Origin: Rhodospirillales bacterium | GTDB lineage: Bacteria > Pseudomonadota > Alphaproteobacteria > Reyranellales > Reyranellaceae | NCBI GenBank assembly: GCA_016185145.1 | Contig: JACPOB010000064.1 | Span: 1-40,573 of the forward strand | Reading direction: 5' to 3' | DNA length: 40,573 nt | In this document: positions 1 through 8,246 of the stretch, piece by piece | How positions within the stretch are numbered: position 1 is the stretch's first letter | Layout: every line of letters begins with the position of its first letter | Notes under the pieces: generated by a model | Databases searched by the model: none | The model's input: only the letters and a program-made list of their open reading frames with translations | What the model was told of the DNA's origin: nothing | Translations under genes and position numbers: made by a program

Positions 1-30
1 GCGCGCGGTCCGGAAGACAAGACTATGACG
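1..30. repeat. Right end of a REP-like palindromic element (partial)
   Basis: The first bases of the window read CGCGGTCCGGAAGACAAGAC followed by TATGA. Nearly the same string closes the palindrome at 6581-6680, and CGCGGTCC closes the one at 12563-12624. Only the outer right end is inside the window. It overlaps the stop codon of the antiporter gene, so the repeat abuts the 3' end of that leftward gene, as the 6.6 kb copy does for the di-haem peroxidase. Confidence 0.6.
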
Positions 31-2536
31 CCGCCGCTTTCCCCTCGTTCTCCGCAACGCGGCGGGCGGCCATGGCTTCGATCTCGCCGCGGACGGCCGG
101 GCGCTTGTCCAGCAGGGCGCGGAAGTCCTTGCGGTAGAGCGCCAGCAGATGACTGTAGCCGCTGGATACCACGTCGGCGCTGCGCGGCGAATCGCTGATC
201 AGGCCCATCTCGCCCACGAAGTCGCCTTCCTTCAGGGTCACCTGGAAGTTCGGCAGCATCACCGTCACCTCGCCCGCGGCGATGAAGTACATCGAATCGG
301 GCGCGCCGCCGACGCGGATGATCTTCTCGCCGGGCAGCGCCACGACCGCGCGCAGCCGCTTGCTCAGCTCGACCACCGCAGGGCGGTCGAGCGACGCGAA
401 CAACGGCACGCGCTCGATCATCTTGGCGAGCTCGAGGCCGAGATCGAGCGGCGGCCGTTTGTTGATGGCGCCGCGCCGTTCGGCGAGCTGTTCGCGCAGG
501 TCGTTGTAGAGCTCGCGGCTGATGATGCCCTCGCGCAGGCGGCGGTTGTACTCCGTCCCTTCGAAGCGGATGGCGGCGCGGTCGAGCTGGCGGATCTCGA
601 TCGATTCGGCGTAGCCGGGATACTGCAGCGACAGCGCCTTGAAGGCGCTGTCGACGGCGTCCTGGCGGTTCTCGATCACAGCGGCCAGCGCCACCTCGGC
701 GTCGCTGCCCAGAAGGTCGGCCACCGAACTGGTGTTGAAGGCGGCGAGCTCGACCAGCACGCTCTGCGTCACCATCAAGGTCTCGAAGCGGTCGGCGAGG
801 CGTTCGGTCAGCATGCGCTCGAGGCCGAGCCGCCGGTGCAGCCACAAGGCGATGCGAAAGCCGAGATCGGGCTTGGAGATGCCTTCCAGCCATTCCTCGT
901 AGCCGGCGACGCCCTTGTCGCGCACATTGTCGATCAACCGGTCGGCGCTCGCCGTCAGCACGGCGACCATGCGGCGCGACAGGATCTGCTGCTCGAACTG
1001 CTCGAGGTAGAGTTCCTTCTCGCGCGTGCACAGCGTCACCAGGCCGACCTTTACGCGCTCGTCGAGATCGAGGGCGAGCTCCGCCGGCACCGCCTCGATC
1101 TCGGCCTCGCCGGCCGACGCCGGATCGGCCGCCAGCCCTTCGACCCGCGCGTTGCGGCGGCGGATGATCTGCGCCAGATGGCGGTCGACGTTGATCTTGG
1201 ACAGGGCAAGCACGCGGTCGCGCAAGGCAAGCTCCAGGCGCGACAGCTTGTCGAGCCCGAGGCCGTGCATGAACAGGCCGAGCGTCGTCGCATTGACGAA
1301 CAGCGTGAACAGCACGAACAGCGTGGCCGACAGGGCAATGAACTCGCGGGTGTGCTCCGGCAGCTTGTCGTTGCCCGCCGCCACCATGGCCAACACGATC
1401 GTCACGGCGCCGCGCAGGCCGCCCCAGACCAGGACCGCCTTGTAGCGGTTGTCGACCGGCTGCACGAGCTTGAACTTCTCCAGCACGGGCAGCATGCCGA
1501 ACACGACCAGGCCTCGCGCCACGAAGGCGCCGACCGCCACGGCGACCACCGCCAGGGCGTAGAGCCAGGTGATCTGCAGCAGCACGTTGGCCGCCAACAT
1601 CGAGGCCAGCACGAAGATCAGGCAGGCCGACCAGAATTCGAGCTGCTCCCACAGCCGCTTGAGCGATGCCCACTGATGCGGATGCAGGTGCGTCGGACCG
1701 TAGGCCGCGACCGTCAGCGCCGCCATCACCGTCGAAACGACGCCCGAGACGTGCAGGTAGCGGTCCGCGACCACGAAGGAGACATAGGAAAGCGCCACCG
1801 TGACCGAGGCAATGGCGGCCTCCGATTCGCCGAGCCGCGGCACCACGAACATCGCGGCGCGCGCCAGCACGAAGCCGAGCACCAGGCCGCCCAGAAATTC
1901 GCGCAGGAAGACCACCACGACGCCGCCGGGAGAGCCGGGCATGGCGGCACTCGGGTCGACCCGGCTCACCAGGATGCCCATGAACAGGCCGAACGCGGCG
2001 ATGGCGACGGCGTCGTTCAGCAGCGATTCGCCTTCGGCCAGGATCGACAATCGCTTGGGCGCGCCGACGTCGCGGAAGATGCCGATGACGGCGGCCGGAT
2101 CGGTCGTCGACACCACGGCGCCCAGCAGCAGGCAGACGACGAGGTCCATGCCGGTCGCCCAGTGCACGACGAAGCCGACGCAGGCGATGCACACCACCAC
2201 CGCGACGATCGCCAGCAGCAGCACGGCGTGGACCTCGTCCATCAGGCGCCGCACCTCGATGTTGAGGCCGGCGGTGAACAGCAAGGGCGGCAGGAACAGC
2301 GGCAGGAACATGTCGGCGCCGACCTCGAGCTTGTCGAGGCCGACGAAGGCGTCGCCGATCGCGCCGAGCTTGACGTCGCTGGTGATCAGCCAGGACCCCA
2401 GGAAGCCCATGCCCATGCCGGCGATGGCCAGCAGGACGGTGTGCGGCAGACGGAAGCGCTCGGCCACCGGCACCAGCAGGCTCACCACGACCAGCACCAT
2501 GGAAATGGCGAGCAGAGCGTAGAATGTATCGGTCAC
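23..2536 (-). CDS. CPA1 Na+/H+ antiporter with C-terminal cyclic nucleotide-binding domain
   Basis: This is a predicted inner-membrane monovalent cation/proton antiporter of 837 residues. The first ~430 residues are strongly hydrophobic, with about 12 membrane segments. They carry the CPA1 signature: STTDPAAV at 143-150 and EGESLLNDAVAI at 168-179, whose Asn174-Asp175 pair is the ion-binding motif of this family. A long, charged cytosolic region follows (about 430-690). The C-terminal ~130 residues form a cNMP-binding fold (VPLFASL entry helix, EGDFVGEMGLISDSPRSADV phosphate-binding cassette). The order transporter, long linker, cNMP domain resembles plant SOS1 and related bacterial exchangers. 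It is divergent from the alpha/beta hydrolase gene and its stop codon touches a palindromic repeat. Likely role: Na+ or pH homeostasis gated by a nucleotide or by the linker. Substrate and ligand are inferred. Confidence 0.93.
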   Translation of the reverse strand: MTDTFYALLAISMVLVVVSLLVPVAERFRLPHTVLLAIAGMGMGFLGSWLITSDVKLGAIGDAFVGLDKLEVGADMFLPLFLPPLLFTAGLNIEVRRLMDEVHAVLLLAIVAVVVCIACVGFVVHWATGMDLVVCLLLGAVVSTTDPAAVIGIFRDVGAPKRLSILAEGESLLNDAVAIAAFGLFMGILVSRVDPSAAMPGSPGGVVVVFLREFLGGLVLGFVLARAAMFVVPRLGESEAAIASVTVALSYVSFVVADRYLHVSGVVSTVMAALTVAAYGPTHLHPHQWASLKRLWEQLEFWSACLIFVLASMLAANVLLQITWLYALAVVAVAVGAFVARGLVVFGMLPVLEKFKLVQPVDNRYKAVLVWGGLRGAVTIVLAMVAAGNDKLPEHTREFIALSATLFVLFTLFVNATTLGLFMHGLGLDKLSRLELALRDRVLALSKINVDRHLAQIIRRRNARVEGLAADPASAGEAEIEAVPAELALDLDERVKVGLVTLCTREKELYLEQFEQQILSRRMVAVLTASADRLIDNVRDKGVAGYEEWLEGISKPDLGFRIALWLHRRLGLERMLTERLADRFETLMVTQSVLVELAAFNTSSVADLLGSDAEVALAAVIENRQDAVDSAFKALSLQYPGYAESIEIRQLDRAAIRFEGTEYNRRLREGIISRELYNDLREQLAERRGAINKRPPLDLGLELAKMIERVPLFASLDRPAVVELSKRLRAVVALPGEKIIRVGGAPDSMYFIAAGEVTVMLPNFQVTLKEGDFVGEMGLISDSPRSADVVSSGYSHLLALYRKDFRALLDKRPAVRGEIEAMAARRVAENEGKAAAS

Positions 2537-2614
2537 CTGACGAGCCTACCCCGCAACTCTTGTTCTTTGGACCCTGTGTCGACCGAAAGGCCCCCACACT
2601 TTATAACCTCGACA

Positions 2615-3382
2615 ATGGCCAAGGTGGCAGTCTTCATTCACGGCATGTGGGCCACGCCGGACGTATGGCGGAACTGGCGTCCGTTCCTCGAAGCCCGCGG
2701 CTGGCAGACCATTGCCCCGGCCTTGCGTCATCACGACGTCCCACCCCTCGTCCCGCCGGCCGACCTTGGCACGACGAGTCTCGGCGACTATGTGGCCGAT
2801 CTCACGAACATGATCGAGGGCCTCGCCGACAAGCCGGTGCTGATCGGCCACTCGATGGGTGGGCTGCTGGCCCTGCTGCTCAGCGCGCGCGGGCTCGCTC
2901 GGGCGAGCGCGTTGCTGACACCGGCGCCGGACGCCGGGGTGATCGCCATCCGGCCATCGAATCTCCTGGCGTTCGCGCGCATCGAGCTCAATTGGGGCTG
3001 GTGGCGCAAGCCGCATCGGGCGACGCTCGGCGAGGCGCTGTCGCATACCTTCAATACGACCGATCCGCGGGAAGGTGCCGAGCTTCATTCCGCCTTCGTG
3101 CATGATTCGGGCCGTGCGTTGTTCGAGATCGCCCTACCCTGGCTTGATGGCAGCAAGACGACGACGGTCGATCCGCGGCTGGTGACGGTGCCGCTGCTGT
3201 TCGTCGCGGCCGAGAAGGACAGGCTCACGCCACCCGGTGTCGTGCGTCGCTCGGCGAAGCGCTTCGGCCACGTCGCGGACTACGTGGAGTATCCCGGACA
3301 AGGCCACTGGGTGCTGGGGCAGCCCGGCTGGGAGCGTATCGCCGAAGACACGGCCGCCTGGCTCGACGGCAAGGTGGCCTGA
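2615..3382 (+). CDS. Alpha/beta hydrolase
   Basis: This is a 255-residue cytoplasmic alpha/beta-fold hydrolase. It opens with a first beta strand followed by the oxyanion HG motif (VFIHGMWATPDVW, residues 6-18). The nucleophile elbow is GHSMGG with Ser80. A late strand carries the candidate acid (AAEKDRLTPP) and the candidate catalytic His is in GQGHWVLG near the end. The start is the ATG at 2615; the frame is open much further upstream, but there it only runs antisense to the antiporter. The stop lies four bases before the ruvX start, so the two are probably co-transcribed. Esterase, lipase-like or haloperoxidase-like chemistry is possible; the substrate cannot be told from the sequence. Confidence 0.88.
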   Translation: MAKVAVFIHGMWATPDVWRNWRPFLEARGWQTIAPALRHHDVPPLVPPADLGTTSLGDYVADLTNMIEGLADKPVLIGHSMGGLLALLLSARGLARASALLTPAPDAGVIAIRPSNLLAFARIELNWGWWRKPHRATLGEALSHTFNTTDPREGAELHSAFVHDSGRALFEIALPWLDGSKTTTVDPRLVTVPLLFVAAEKDRLTPPGVVRRSAKRFGHVADYVEYPGQGHWVLGQPGWERIAEDTAAWLDGKVA

Positions 3383-3386
3383 GGCG

Positions 3387-3860
3387 ATGGCCGTCGTCGA
3401 CTTTGCCGAGGTGAAGACGCTGGTGCCCGAGGGCCGGTTGATGGCGCTCGACGTCGGGACCAAGACCATCGGTGTCGCCACATCGGATGCCCTGCGCATG
3501 CTGGCGACGCCGCTCACGACGCTGAAGCGCGGCAAGCTCGCGGCCGACCTGGCCGCGCTCGCCGAGCTCGCCAGGAAGCATGAGGTCAAGGCGCTGGTGA
3601 TCGGCCTGCCGCTCAACATGGACGGCACCGAGGGTCCGCGCTGCCAGTCGGTGCGCCAGTTCGCCACCAACATCGCCAACCACGGCCCGCCGTCCCTCGC
3701 CGTCCTGCCCGTCGTCTTCCAGGACGAGCGCCTCAGCACCGCCGCCGTCACCCGCGGCATGATCGAGGACTACGACATGAGCCGCGCCAAGCGCGCCGAG
3801 CGCGTCGATGCGGCGGCGGCCGCGTGGATCCTCGAGTCGGCGCTTTCGCGGATGCGTTAG
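3387..3860 (+). CDS. ruvX: Putative pre-16S rRNA nuclease / Holliday junction resolvase-like YqgF
   Basis: A 157-residue RNase H-like nuclease of the YqgF/RuvX family, which processes the 5' end of 16S rRNA precursor and was earlier proposed as a Holliday junction resolvase. Family motifs are present in order: LDVGTKTIGVATSD near the N-terminus (first acidic residue), VIGLPLNMDGTEGP in the middle, FQDERLSTAAV (second acidic residue) and VDAAAAAWILES at the C-terminus (third acidic residue). The ATG at 3387 is chosen because it follows the hydrolase stop by four bases and gives the usual family length. In many alphaproteobacteria this gene lies directly before pyrB; here pyrB is over 12 kb away, with accessory DNA between. 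Confidence 0.93.
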   Translation: MAVVDFAEVKTLVPEGRLMALDVGTKTIGVATSDALRMLATPLTTLKRGKLAADLAALAELARKHEVKALVIGLPLNMDGTEGPRCQSVRQFATNIANHGPPSLAVLPVVFQDERLSTAAVTRGMIEDYDMSRAKRAERVDAAAAAWILESALSRMR

Positions 3861-3866
3861 AACGCT

Positions 3867-6494
3867 CTATCGCCGGGTAGGAGCGTTGCCCGGCGGTGGG
3901 AGGAGCATCGGTGATCCCTGATAAGGCACCGGGATATACGGCTGCGGCGCGAGCGTCGGCCCCTGCTGGTAAAAGATGTTGTCGCCAAAGTAGCCGGTGT
4001 ACCAGATCGTCTGCTCGCCATTCGCTGCATTGAACAGCAGGATGTCCATCGTGCCGTCGCCGTTGTAATCGCCCAGCGAGGCGATCTGGTAGCCGGAGGG
4101 CATCGTCCCGAACGGCGTGCCGAAAGGCCTTTGTGGCGGCCCCTCGAAGGCGAAGGCGGTTACCACGACTTGGCCGGTCGTCTGATTGGTCCAGAGAATG
4201 CTGGCATAGCCGTTGCCCCGGATATCGCCGACACCAGCGACCTGCCAGGATTGATCCAAGGGGCAGTCCTTTTGGAGTCGCGGGTTGCCGTCGCCGCCGC
4301 TGCATGGATAGGTGAACTTGGAGGCCGAGAACGGCTTCACCGCGTAGGTGATGCCGCTCGGATCGATGTCGTGCCGAAAGCTCAGGATTTCAACATTGCT
4401 CGCCCCGTCGCGCAGGATGATGTCAGACTGACCGTTCTGGTCGATGTCGCCGATACCCGCCACCGACCAGTCGGACGATGCAGCCGGGCCCACCGGGATC
4501 GTTCCGATGACGGAGGCGCCGTTCATCAGCAAGACGAGCCCGACCGAGGCCTTTTGGGCCCAGAGCAGGATGTCGGAGCGTCCATCGCCGTTGAAGTCAC
4601 CGATGCCGGCGACGCCATAATCAGGGCTCAAGTCGGTTATGCTTGCGAACGACGGCTGTGATGACAGTGGCTGCTTCCAGAGACCGAGCCCATTTTTGCT
4701 GTCCAGGAACAGCACGCTCGCATACCCGTTGCCGTCGAAATCGCCGACCCCCTGCACGCTGAGAGCGTCAAAGGCGGAAAATATTGGTTGGAAGGTGGGC
4801 TGGCCGTTCGCCGCGACGGGGAACACGTCGGCCAGGAAGAGCATATTCGGCAGCGCGGTGCTGGTCTGGAGAATGTCGGAGAACACCGTCCCGCTGAGGC
4901 TGAAGTTGCGATTGGCGTTGAAGGTCGGCGTGGGCTGCGGCAGCGTCTGTCCTGCCACGGTCACGTTGTCGAAGGTGATGTCGGAAACCAGGTGCTGTGC
5001 GTCGAAACTCTGGAACAGGTTTGGCAGGGTCGCCGGGTCGGTGACCTGAATGTTGGAGAATGTCACGTTGTGGATGGATCCGAGGTTCTTGTTGCCTACC
5101 TCGGTCCAGGAGTTGGGAATCACCGCGAGCTTGAATAGCTGGAAGACCAGACCAGCATCCTTGAAACCCGGCGGATTGGTGTTCTCCACGCGGATGTCGC
5201 GGAAGGTGTACTTGCTGCCCTTGGCATTGCCGCCGAATGCCGCCGAAATCACCGCATTGCTGCGATTGGGGTAGATCCATTCCGTGCGGATGACGTCGGA
5301 GTTCTCCACCGTCACGTTCGACACGTCCTCGCTCAGGTTGACGCCCATCTCGAACGCGGCGGCGTTGCCCAGCTGCCACAAGGTGCAGCTGCTCACCCTC
5401 AGATTGCTGGAGTACAGCTTGATCGCGTCGTCGCCGGTCTTGAAGAAGCTGTAGCTCAGGGTGCTGTTGCTACCCAGGGCGATGCCGTCGGTATTGGGCA
5501 TCCAGGAAATCACCTTGACGTTGGAGACGAAGTTGCCGGGACCGTCGAGCTTGATGTTGTAGTACGGCGAATCGACGATGGTGATGCCGCTGACCGTCAC
5601 CCTTCCCTTGGCCTGCGAACCGTCGATCATCATCGGACAGTCGGTGCGCTTCTTCGTCTGCTCATTCGGGCAGACGGCCCCCGACAGGATCCCGAGACCC
5701 TCGATCACCGCATCCTCGGCATCCTTGTCGACCTTGAACATGCCCTTGACGTAGGCCCCGCCCTCCAGGACGGCTCCCTGGCCCGTTCCAAGGGTGTAGG
5801 GGGTACTGCCGAGGTCGTGCACGCCGGGCTTGAAATAGATCGTGGTGTGGCCGTTGCCGAGCGGCGGAACGGGACTGCCGGGCTCGACGTACAGCACCTC
5901 GCCTCGGGTCGCCTTCTGCCGAAGGGTCTCCGGCATATTGCCGGACGGAGGATTGGCGAAGACCAACAGCGGATGGCGGATGTCGTCCGGTGTTTGAGCC
6001 GCGCCATCGCAGGAGGCCGGCGCCCCCGGTGTGTAGCAGAACTCGACGGAGACCTGCTGCGGGCCGGCGCCATTCATGTTGAACCTGACGGCACTGTACC
6101 CGCTGACGCGATCGCCGCCGGTGGGCGTCGCGACGATCCCTGCGTGGCTCGGCAGGATGCGCGCCGAATAGAACAGCCTCGAATTGGTGACCAGCACCGT
6201 GACAGCCTCGTCGGCCGCAAAACTGGTCCAGGCCGTCGTCTCCTCGAAGGACGGTGACGGTGGATCCGACGAAGAGGTCGGTTTTATCGTCTCGTATACC
6301 GGGGAGGTCTCGACCTTCCCACGTTGCAGGACCTGTACGGTGAACTTCTTCGAATGGGCGGCCTGCGAAGGCGGCAGCGTTGGAAAGACCTCGAACGAGG
6401 GTTGCGGCGTTTGCGAGTAGGCGATGCCCCCAGAAAAGGGCTGCAGCACGGACACCGCCAGCACAACGATAAGCATACGAAACGCAACGCTCAT
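3867..6494 (-). CDS. Secreted GH49-like right-handed beta-helix glycosidase with FG-GAP/VCBS repeats
   Basis: A large exported protein of 875 residues with a cleavable signal peptide (hydrophobic core about 7-25, cut near YSQ). Residues ~30-180 look like a beta-sandwich. Residues ~200-560 form a parallel beta-helix resembling the dextranase/isopullulanase family GH49. The diagnostic stretches are WMPNTDGIAL (Asp336) and KTGDDAIKLY (Asp355, Asp356). The 19/20-residue spacing of these three Asp matches the catalytic triad of GH49 dextranase and isopullulanase better than the wider spacing of GH28 polygalacturonases. About five FG-GAP/VCBS repeats follow (GVGDFDGNGYASVLF, GIGDFNGDGRSDILL, GIGDIDQNGQSDIIL, GVGDIRGNGYASILW, SLGDYNGDGTMDILL). 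The base composition looks less GC-rich than the neighbours, suggesting acquisition. Alpha-glucan (dextran or pullulan) cleavage is inferred. Confidence 0.82.
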   Translation of the reverse strand: MSVAFRMLIVVLAVSVLQPFSGGIAYSQTPQPSFEVFPTLPPSQAAHSKKFTVQVLQRGKVETSPVYETIKPTSSSDPPSPSFEETTAWTSFAADEAVTVLVTNSRLFYSARILPSHAGIVATPTGGDRVSGYSAVRFNMNGAGPQQVSVEFCYTPGAPASCDGAAQTPDDIRHPLLVFANPPSGNMPETLRQKATRGEVLYVEPGSPVPPLGNGHTTIYFKPGVHDLGSTPYTLGTGQGAVLEGGAYVKGMFKVDKDAEDAVIEGLGILSGAVCPNEQTKKRTDCPMMIDGSQAKGRVTVSGITIVDSPYYNIKLDGPGNFVSNVKVISWMPNTDGIALGSNSTLSYSFFKTGDDAIKLYSSNLRVSSCTLWQLGNAAAFEMGVNLSEDVSNVTVENSDVIRTEWIYPNRSNAVISAAFGGNAKGSKYTFRDIRVENTNPPGFKDAGLVFQLFKLAVIPNSWTEVGNKNLGSIHNVTFSNIQVTDPATLPNLFQSFDAQHLVSDITFDNVTVAGQTLPQPTPTFNANRNFSLSGTVFSDILQTSTALPNMLFLADVFPVAANGQPTFQPIFSAFDALSVQGVGDFDGNGYASVLFLDSKNGLGLWKQPLSSQPSFASITDLSPDYGVAGIGDFNGDGRSDILLWAQKASVGLVLLMNGASVIGTIPVGPAASSDWSVAGIGDIDQNGQSDIILRDGASNVEILSFRHDIDPSGITYAVKPFSASKFTYPCSGGDGNPRLQKDCPLDQSWQVAGVGDIRGNGYASILWTNQTTGQVVVTAFAFEGPPQRPFGTPFGTMPSGYQIASLGDYNGDGTMDILLFNAANGEQTIWYTGYFGDNIFYQQGPTLAPQPYIPVPYQGSPMLLPPPGNAPTRR

Positions 6495-6580
6495 GATCAG
6501 CGACTCTCGGATGAACGCGGATATGCGCGTTTATACCGAAAAACAGTTGCGGCGATGAGTCTATGTGCAATCCCCGAAGG

Positions 6581-6680
6581 GAGCGCGGGCCTCCGGCCCG
6601 ATCACGCTCTTCCGGACCGCGCGCTTCCAGCGCGCTCATGATCATGAGCGCGCTGGAAGCGCCCGGAAGACGAAGACTAT
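6581..6680. repeat. REP-like inverted pair with a 42-bp perfect palindrome
   Basis: Bases 6621-6662 are a perfect palindrome with 21-base arms meeting at TCATGATCATGA. Each arm is itself a hairpin (GCGCGCT-TCC-AGCGCGC). It is entered by TTCCGGACCGCG and left by CGGAAGACGAAGACTATGA, the outer borders shared with the copies at 12563-12624 and at the window start. A further decayed half-unit sits at 6581-6609 (CGGGCC-TCC-GGCCCG). The element fills the gap between the 5' end of the glycosidase gene and the 3' end of the peroxidase gene. It could terminate transcription or stabilise mRNA ends. Confidence 0.85.
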
Positions 6681-6684
6681 GAGC

Positions 6685-7848
6685 TCAAGGACAAAGCGGC
6701 GATGGAGCAGCACGCGGCGGCGAGTCCGCCGATAGTGAGCGCAGAAAAGCGACGAGGTCGCTGCTTTGCTGCGGCGTCAGGGCCAGCGGGCGGACCAACG
6801 GGATGGCATCGCTGTGCAGGCGGTCGGGGTTGACCTCTGAATAATGCCTTACGACGTCTTCGAGCGTTGCGAGATGACCATTGTGCATATGCGGGCCCGA
6901 CGCCGCCTGGCGGAGGCTGGGCACGCGGAATTCGCCGAAGTTGCTGTGCAGGCGCTGCACGTGCCTGGTACGCAAGGCGGTGGCGCCCGACGGATCGTCG
7001 TTGTGCTTGCCCAAAAGGTTGAAGGTGCTGCTGGCGAGCTTGGCGAGCCCGTCGAGGCGGCCGGCATCGACTTCGCCCGGCCGCGTGAAGAACGGGATTC
7101 CGACATCGCCGAACTCGCCGTTGGTGAAGCGCGGTCCGAAATGGCAGGCCGAGCACTTCGCGTCGATGAAGATCTTCAGGCCGCGCTGGGCGGCCAGCGG
7201 ATAGCGTGCCGCCGCTTCGCGATCGCCCGCCGCCACGGCGTCGCGGAAGGCATCGAACGGCGTGCGCGGGCTGACCAGCGTGGCCTGGAACGCCGCCAGC
7301 GCCTTGGCCGTGTCGACCAACAGCTTCTCATCGTCGCCGCCAGGCCTGTCGCCGAACGCCCGCTCATAGCCGCAGGCCAACGCCTTGTCCTCGCGCAGCA
7401 ACCGGGCGACGTGCGCGGCATCGCCCGCCATCTCGCGCGGATCGAGGATCGGACGGATCGACTGCGACCACAGCGAATCGCCCGCCCCGTCCCAGCCGAA
7501 CCAATGGGCATAGCCCACGTTCCACAGCGACGGCGTCCGCCGGTCGAGCTCGGCCCGTCCCATCGCCTTGGCGCGCCCGTCGCCCCAATCGCGGCCGGCG
7601 ACGTGGCAGGTGGCGCAGCTCATGGTCCCGTCGGCCGAGAGCCGCGGCTCGTTGAACAGATGCTCGCCGAGCGCGACGGCATCGGGCGAACCGGCGACGC
7701 GGTTGGAGGGATCGCGCGGCGGTGGCGGCGGCCACGGCCCGTGCCGGGCGATCGCCTTCACCTCGTCGTCAGACCATTGCAGCGGCGTTTCAGCGACGGC
7801 CGACGCCGCCAGGGCCATCAGCACCGCGCCGCTGAGCCAGCGCTTCAC
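6685..7848 (-). CDS. Di-haem cytochrome c peroxidase / MauG family protein
   Basis: A periplasmic protein of 387 residues with an N-terminal signal peptide (about 1-19, ending ASAVA). Two c-type haem attachment sites are visible: CATCH at 78-82 and CSACH at 232-236. Later GPHMHNGHLATLEDVVRHY matches the C-terminal part of the CcpA/MauG fold. The start is a GTG that overlaps the stop of the YtkA-like gene by four bases (GTGA), implying translational coupling as the last gene of a four-gene operon. The family either reduces hydrogen peroxide with electrons from small cytochromes or copper proteins, or oxidises residues of partner proteins (MauG, MbnH); which applies is not settled. The 3' end touches a palindromic repeat. 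Confidence 0.9.
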   Translation of the reverse strand: MKRWLSGAVLMALAASAVAETPLQWSDDEVKAIARHGPWPPPPPRDPSNRVAGSPDAVALGEHLFNEPRLSADGTMSCATCHVAGRDWGDGRAKAMGRAELDRRTPSLWNVGYAHWFGWDGAGDSLWSQSIRPILDPREMAGDAAHVARLLREDKALACGYERAFGDRPGGDDEKLLVDTAKALAAFQATLVSPRTPFDAFRDAVAAGDREAAARYPLAAQRGLKIFIDAKCSACHFGPRFTNGEFGDVGIPFFTRPGEVDAGRLDGLAKLASSTFNLLGKHNDDPSGATALRTRHVQRLHSNFGEFRVPSLRQAASGPHMHNGHLATLEDVVRHYSEVNPDRLHSDAIPLVRPLALTPQQSSDLVAFLRSLSADSPPRAAPSPLCP

Positions 7849-8246
7849 TTCACGATCAACTCATGGCTCAGCCGCTCGCTCTCCTCGCCGGCGCGCACGT
7901 CGATGGCGAGCTCCCAGCGGCCGGGCATGTGGAACACCATGCCGTCGACGCGATAGCGGCCGTCGCCCAGGGACACGATGGTCGGCCGGTAGTTCATGCC
8001 ATGCTTGTGCTCGGGCATCTGGGCGTCGATCGCCACCAGCTCGGCCGGCTTGTCGTTCTTGGTGCAGACGTTGAACAGCAGCGAGAACGGCTCGCCGACC
8101 TCGATGCGCAGCGGCTCGGGCCGGAAGGCGATGAGATAGTGACTGGAGAACACCACGATGCCGGTGCCGCGCCCGAGGTCGAGCGGGCAATCCGCCCAGG
8201 CCGGAACGGCGATCAGCAGCGCGATGAGAGCTGCGAGCAGCCTCAT
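7845..8246 (-). CDS. Small exported protein, YtkA/FixH-like domain
   Basis: A 133-residue protein with a clear signal peptide (about 1-18, ending in AWA before DCP). The mature part is a small beta-sandwich-like domain with EPFSLLFNVCTKNDKP, HKHGMNYRPTIVSLGDGRYRVDGMVFHMPGRWEL and a short C-terminus. The HKHGMNY and HMPGRWEL stretches are typical of YtkA-like/FixH-related domains, which occur in copper or redox contexts. It contains two Cys and several His and Met residues that could bind metal. Its start overlaps the amidohydrolase stop (ATGA) and its stop overlaps the peroxidase start, so it is made together with the peroxidase and may be its substrate or partner. That link is inference. Confidence 0.75.
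   Translation of the reverse strand: MRLLAALIALLIAVPAWADCPLDLGRGTGIVVFSSHYLIAFRPEPLRIEVGEPFSLLFNVCTKNDKPAELVAIDAQMPEHKHGMNYRPTIVSLGDGRYRVDGMVFHMPGRWELAIDVRAGEESERLSHELIVK

Noticed and set aside
149..2614. Plus-strand open frame across the antiporter gene
   Set aside because: It is antisense to the antiporter and only its last part from the ATG at 2615 is a real gene (alpha/beta hydrolase).
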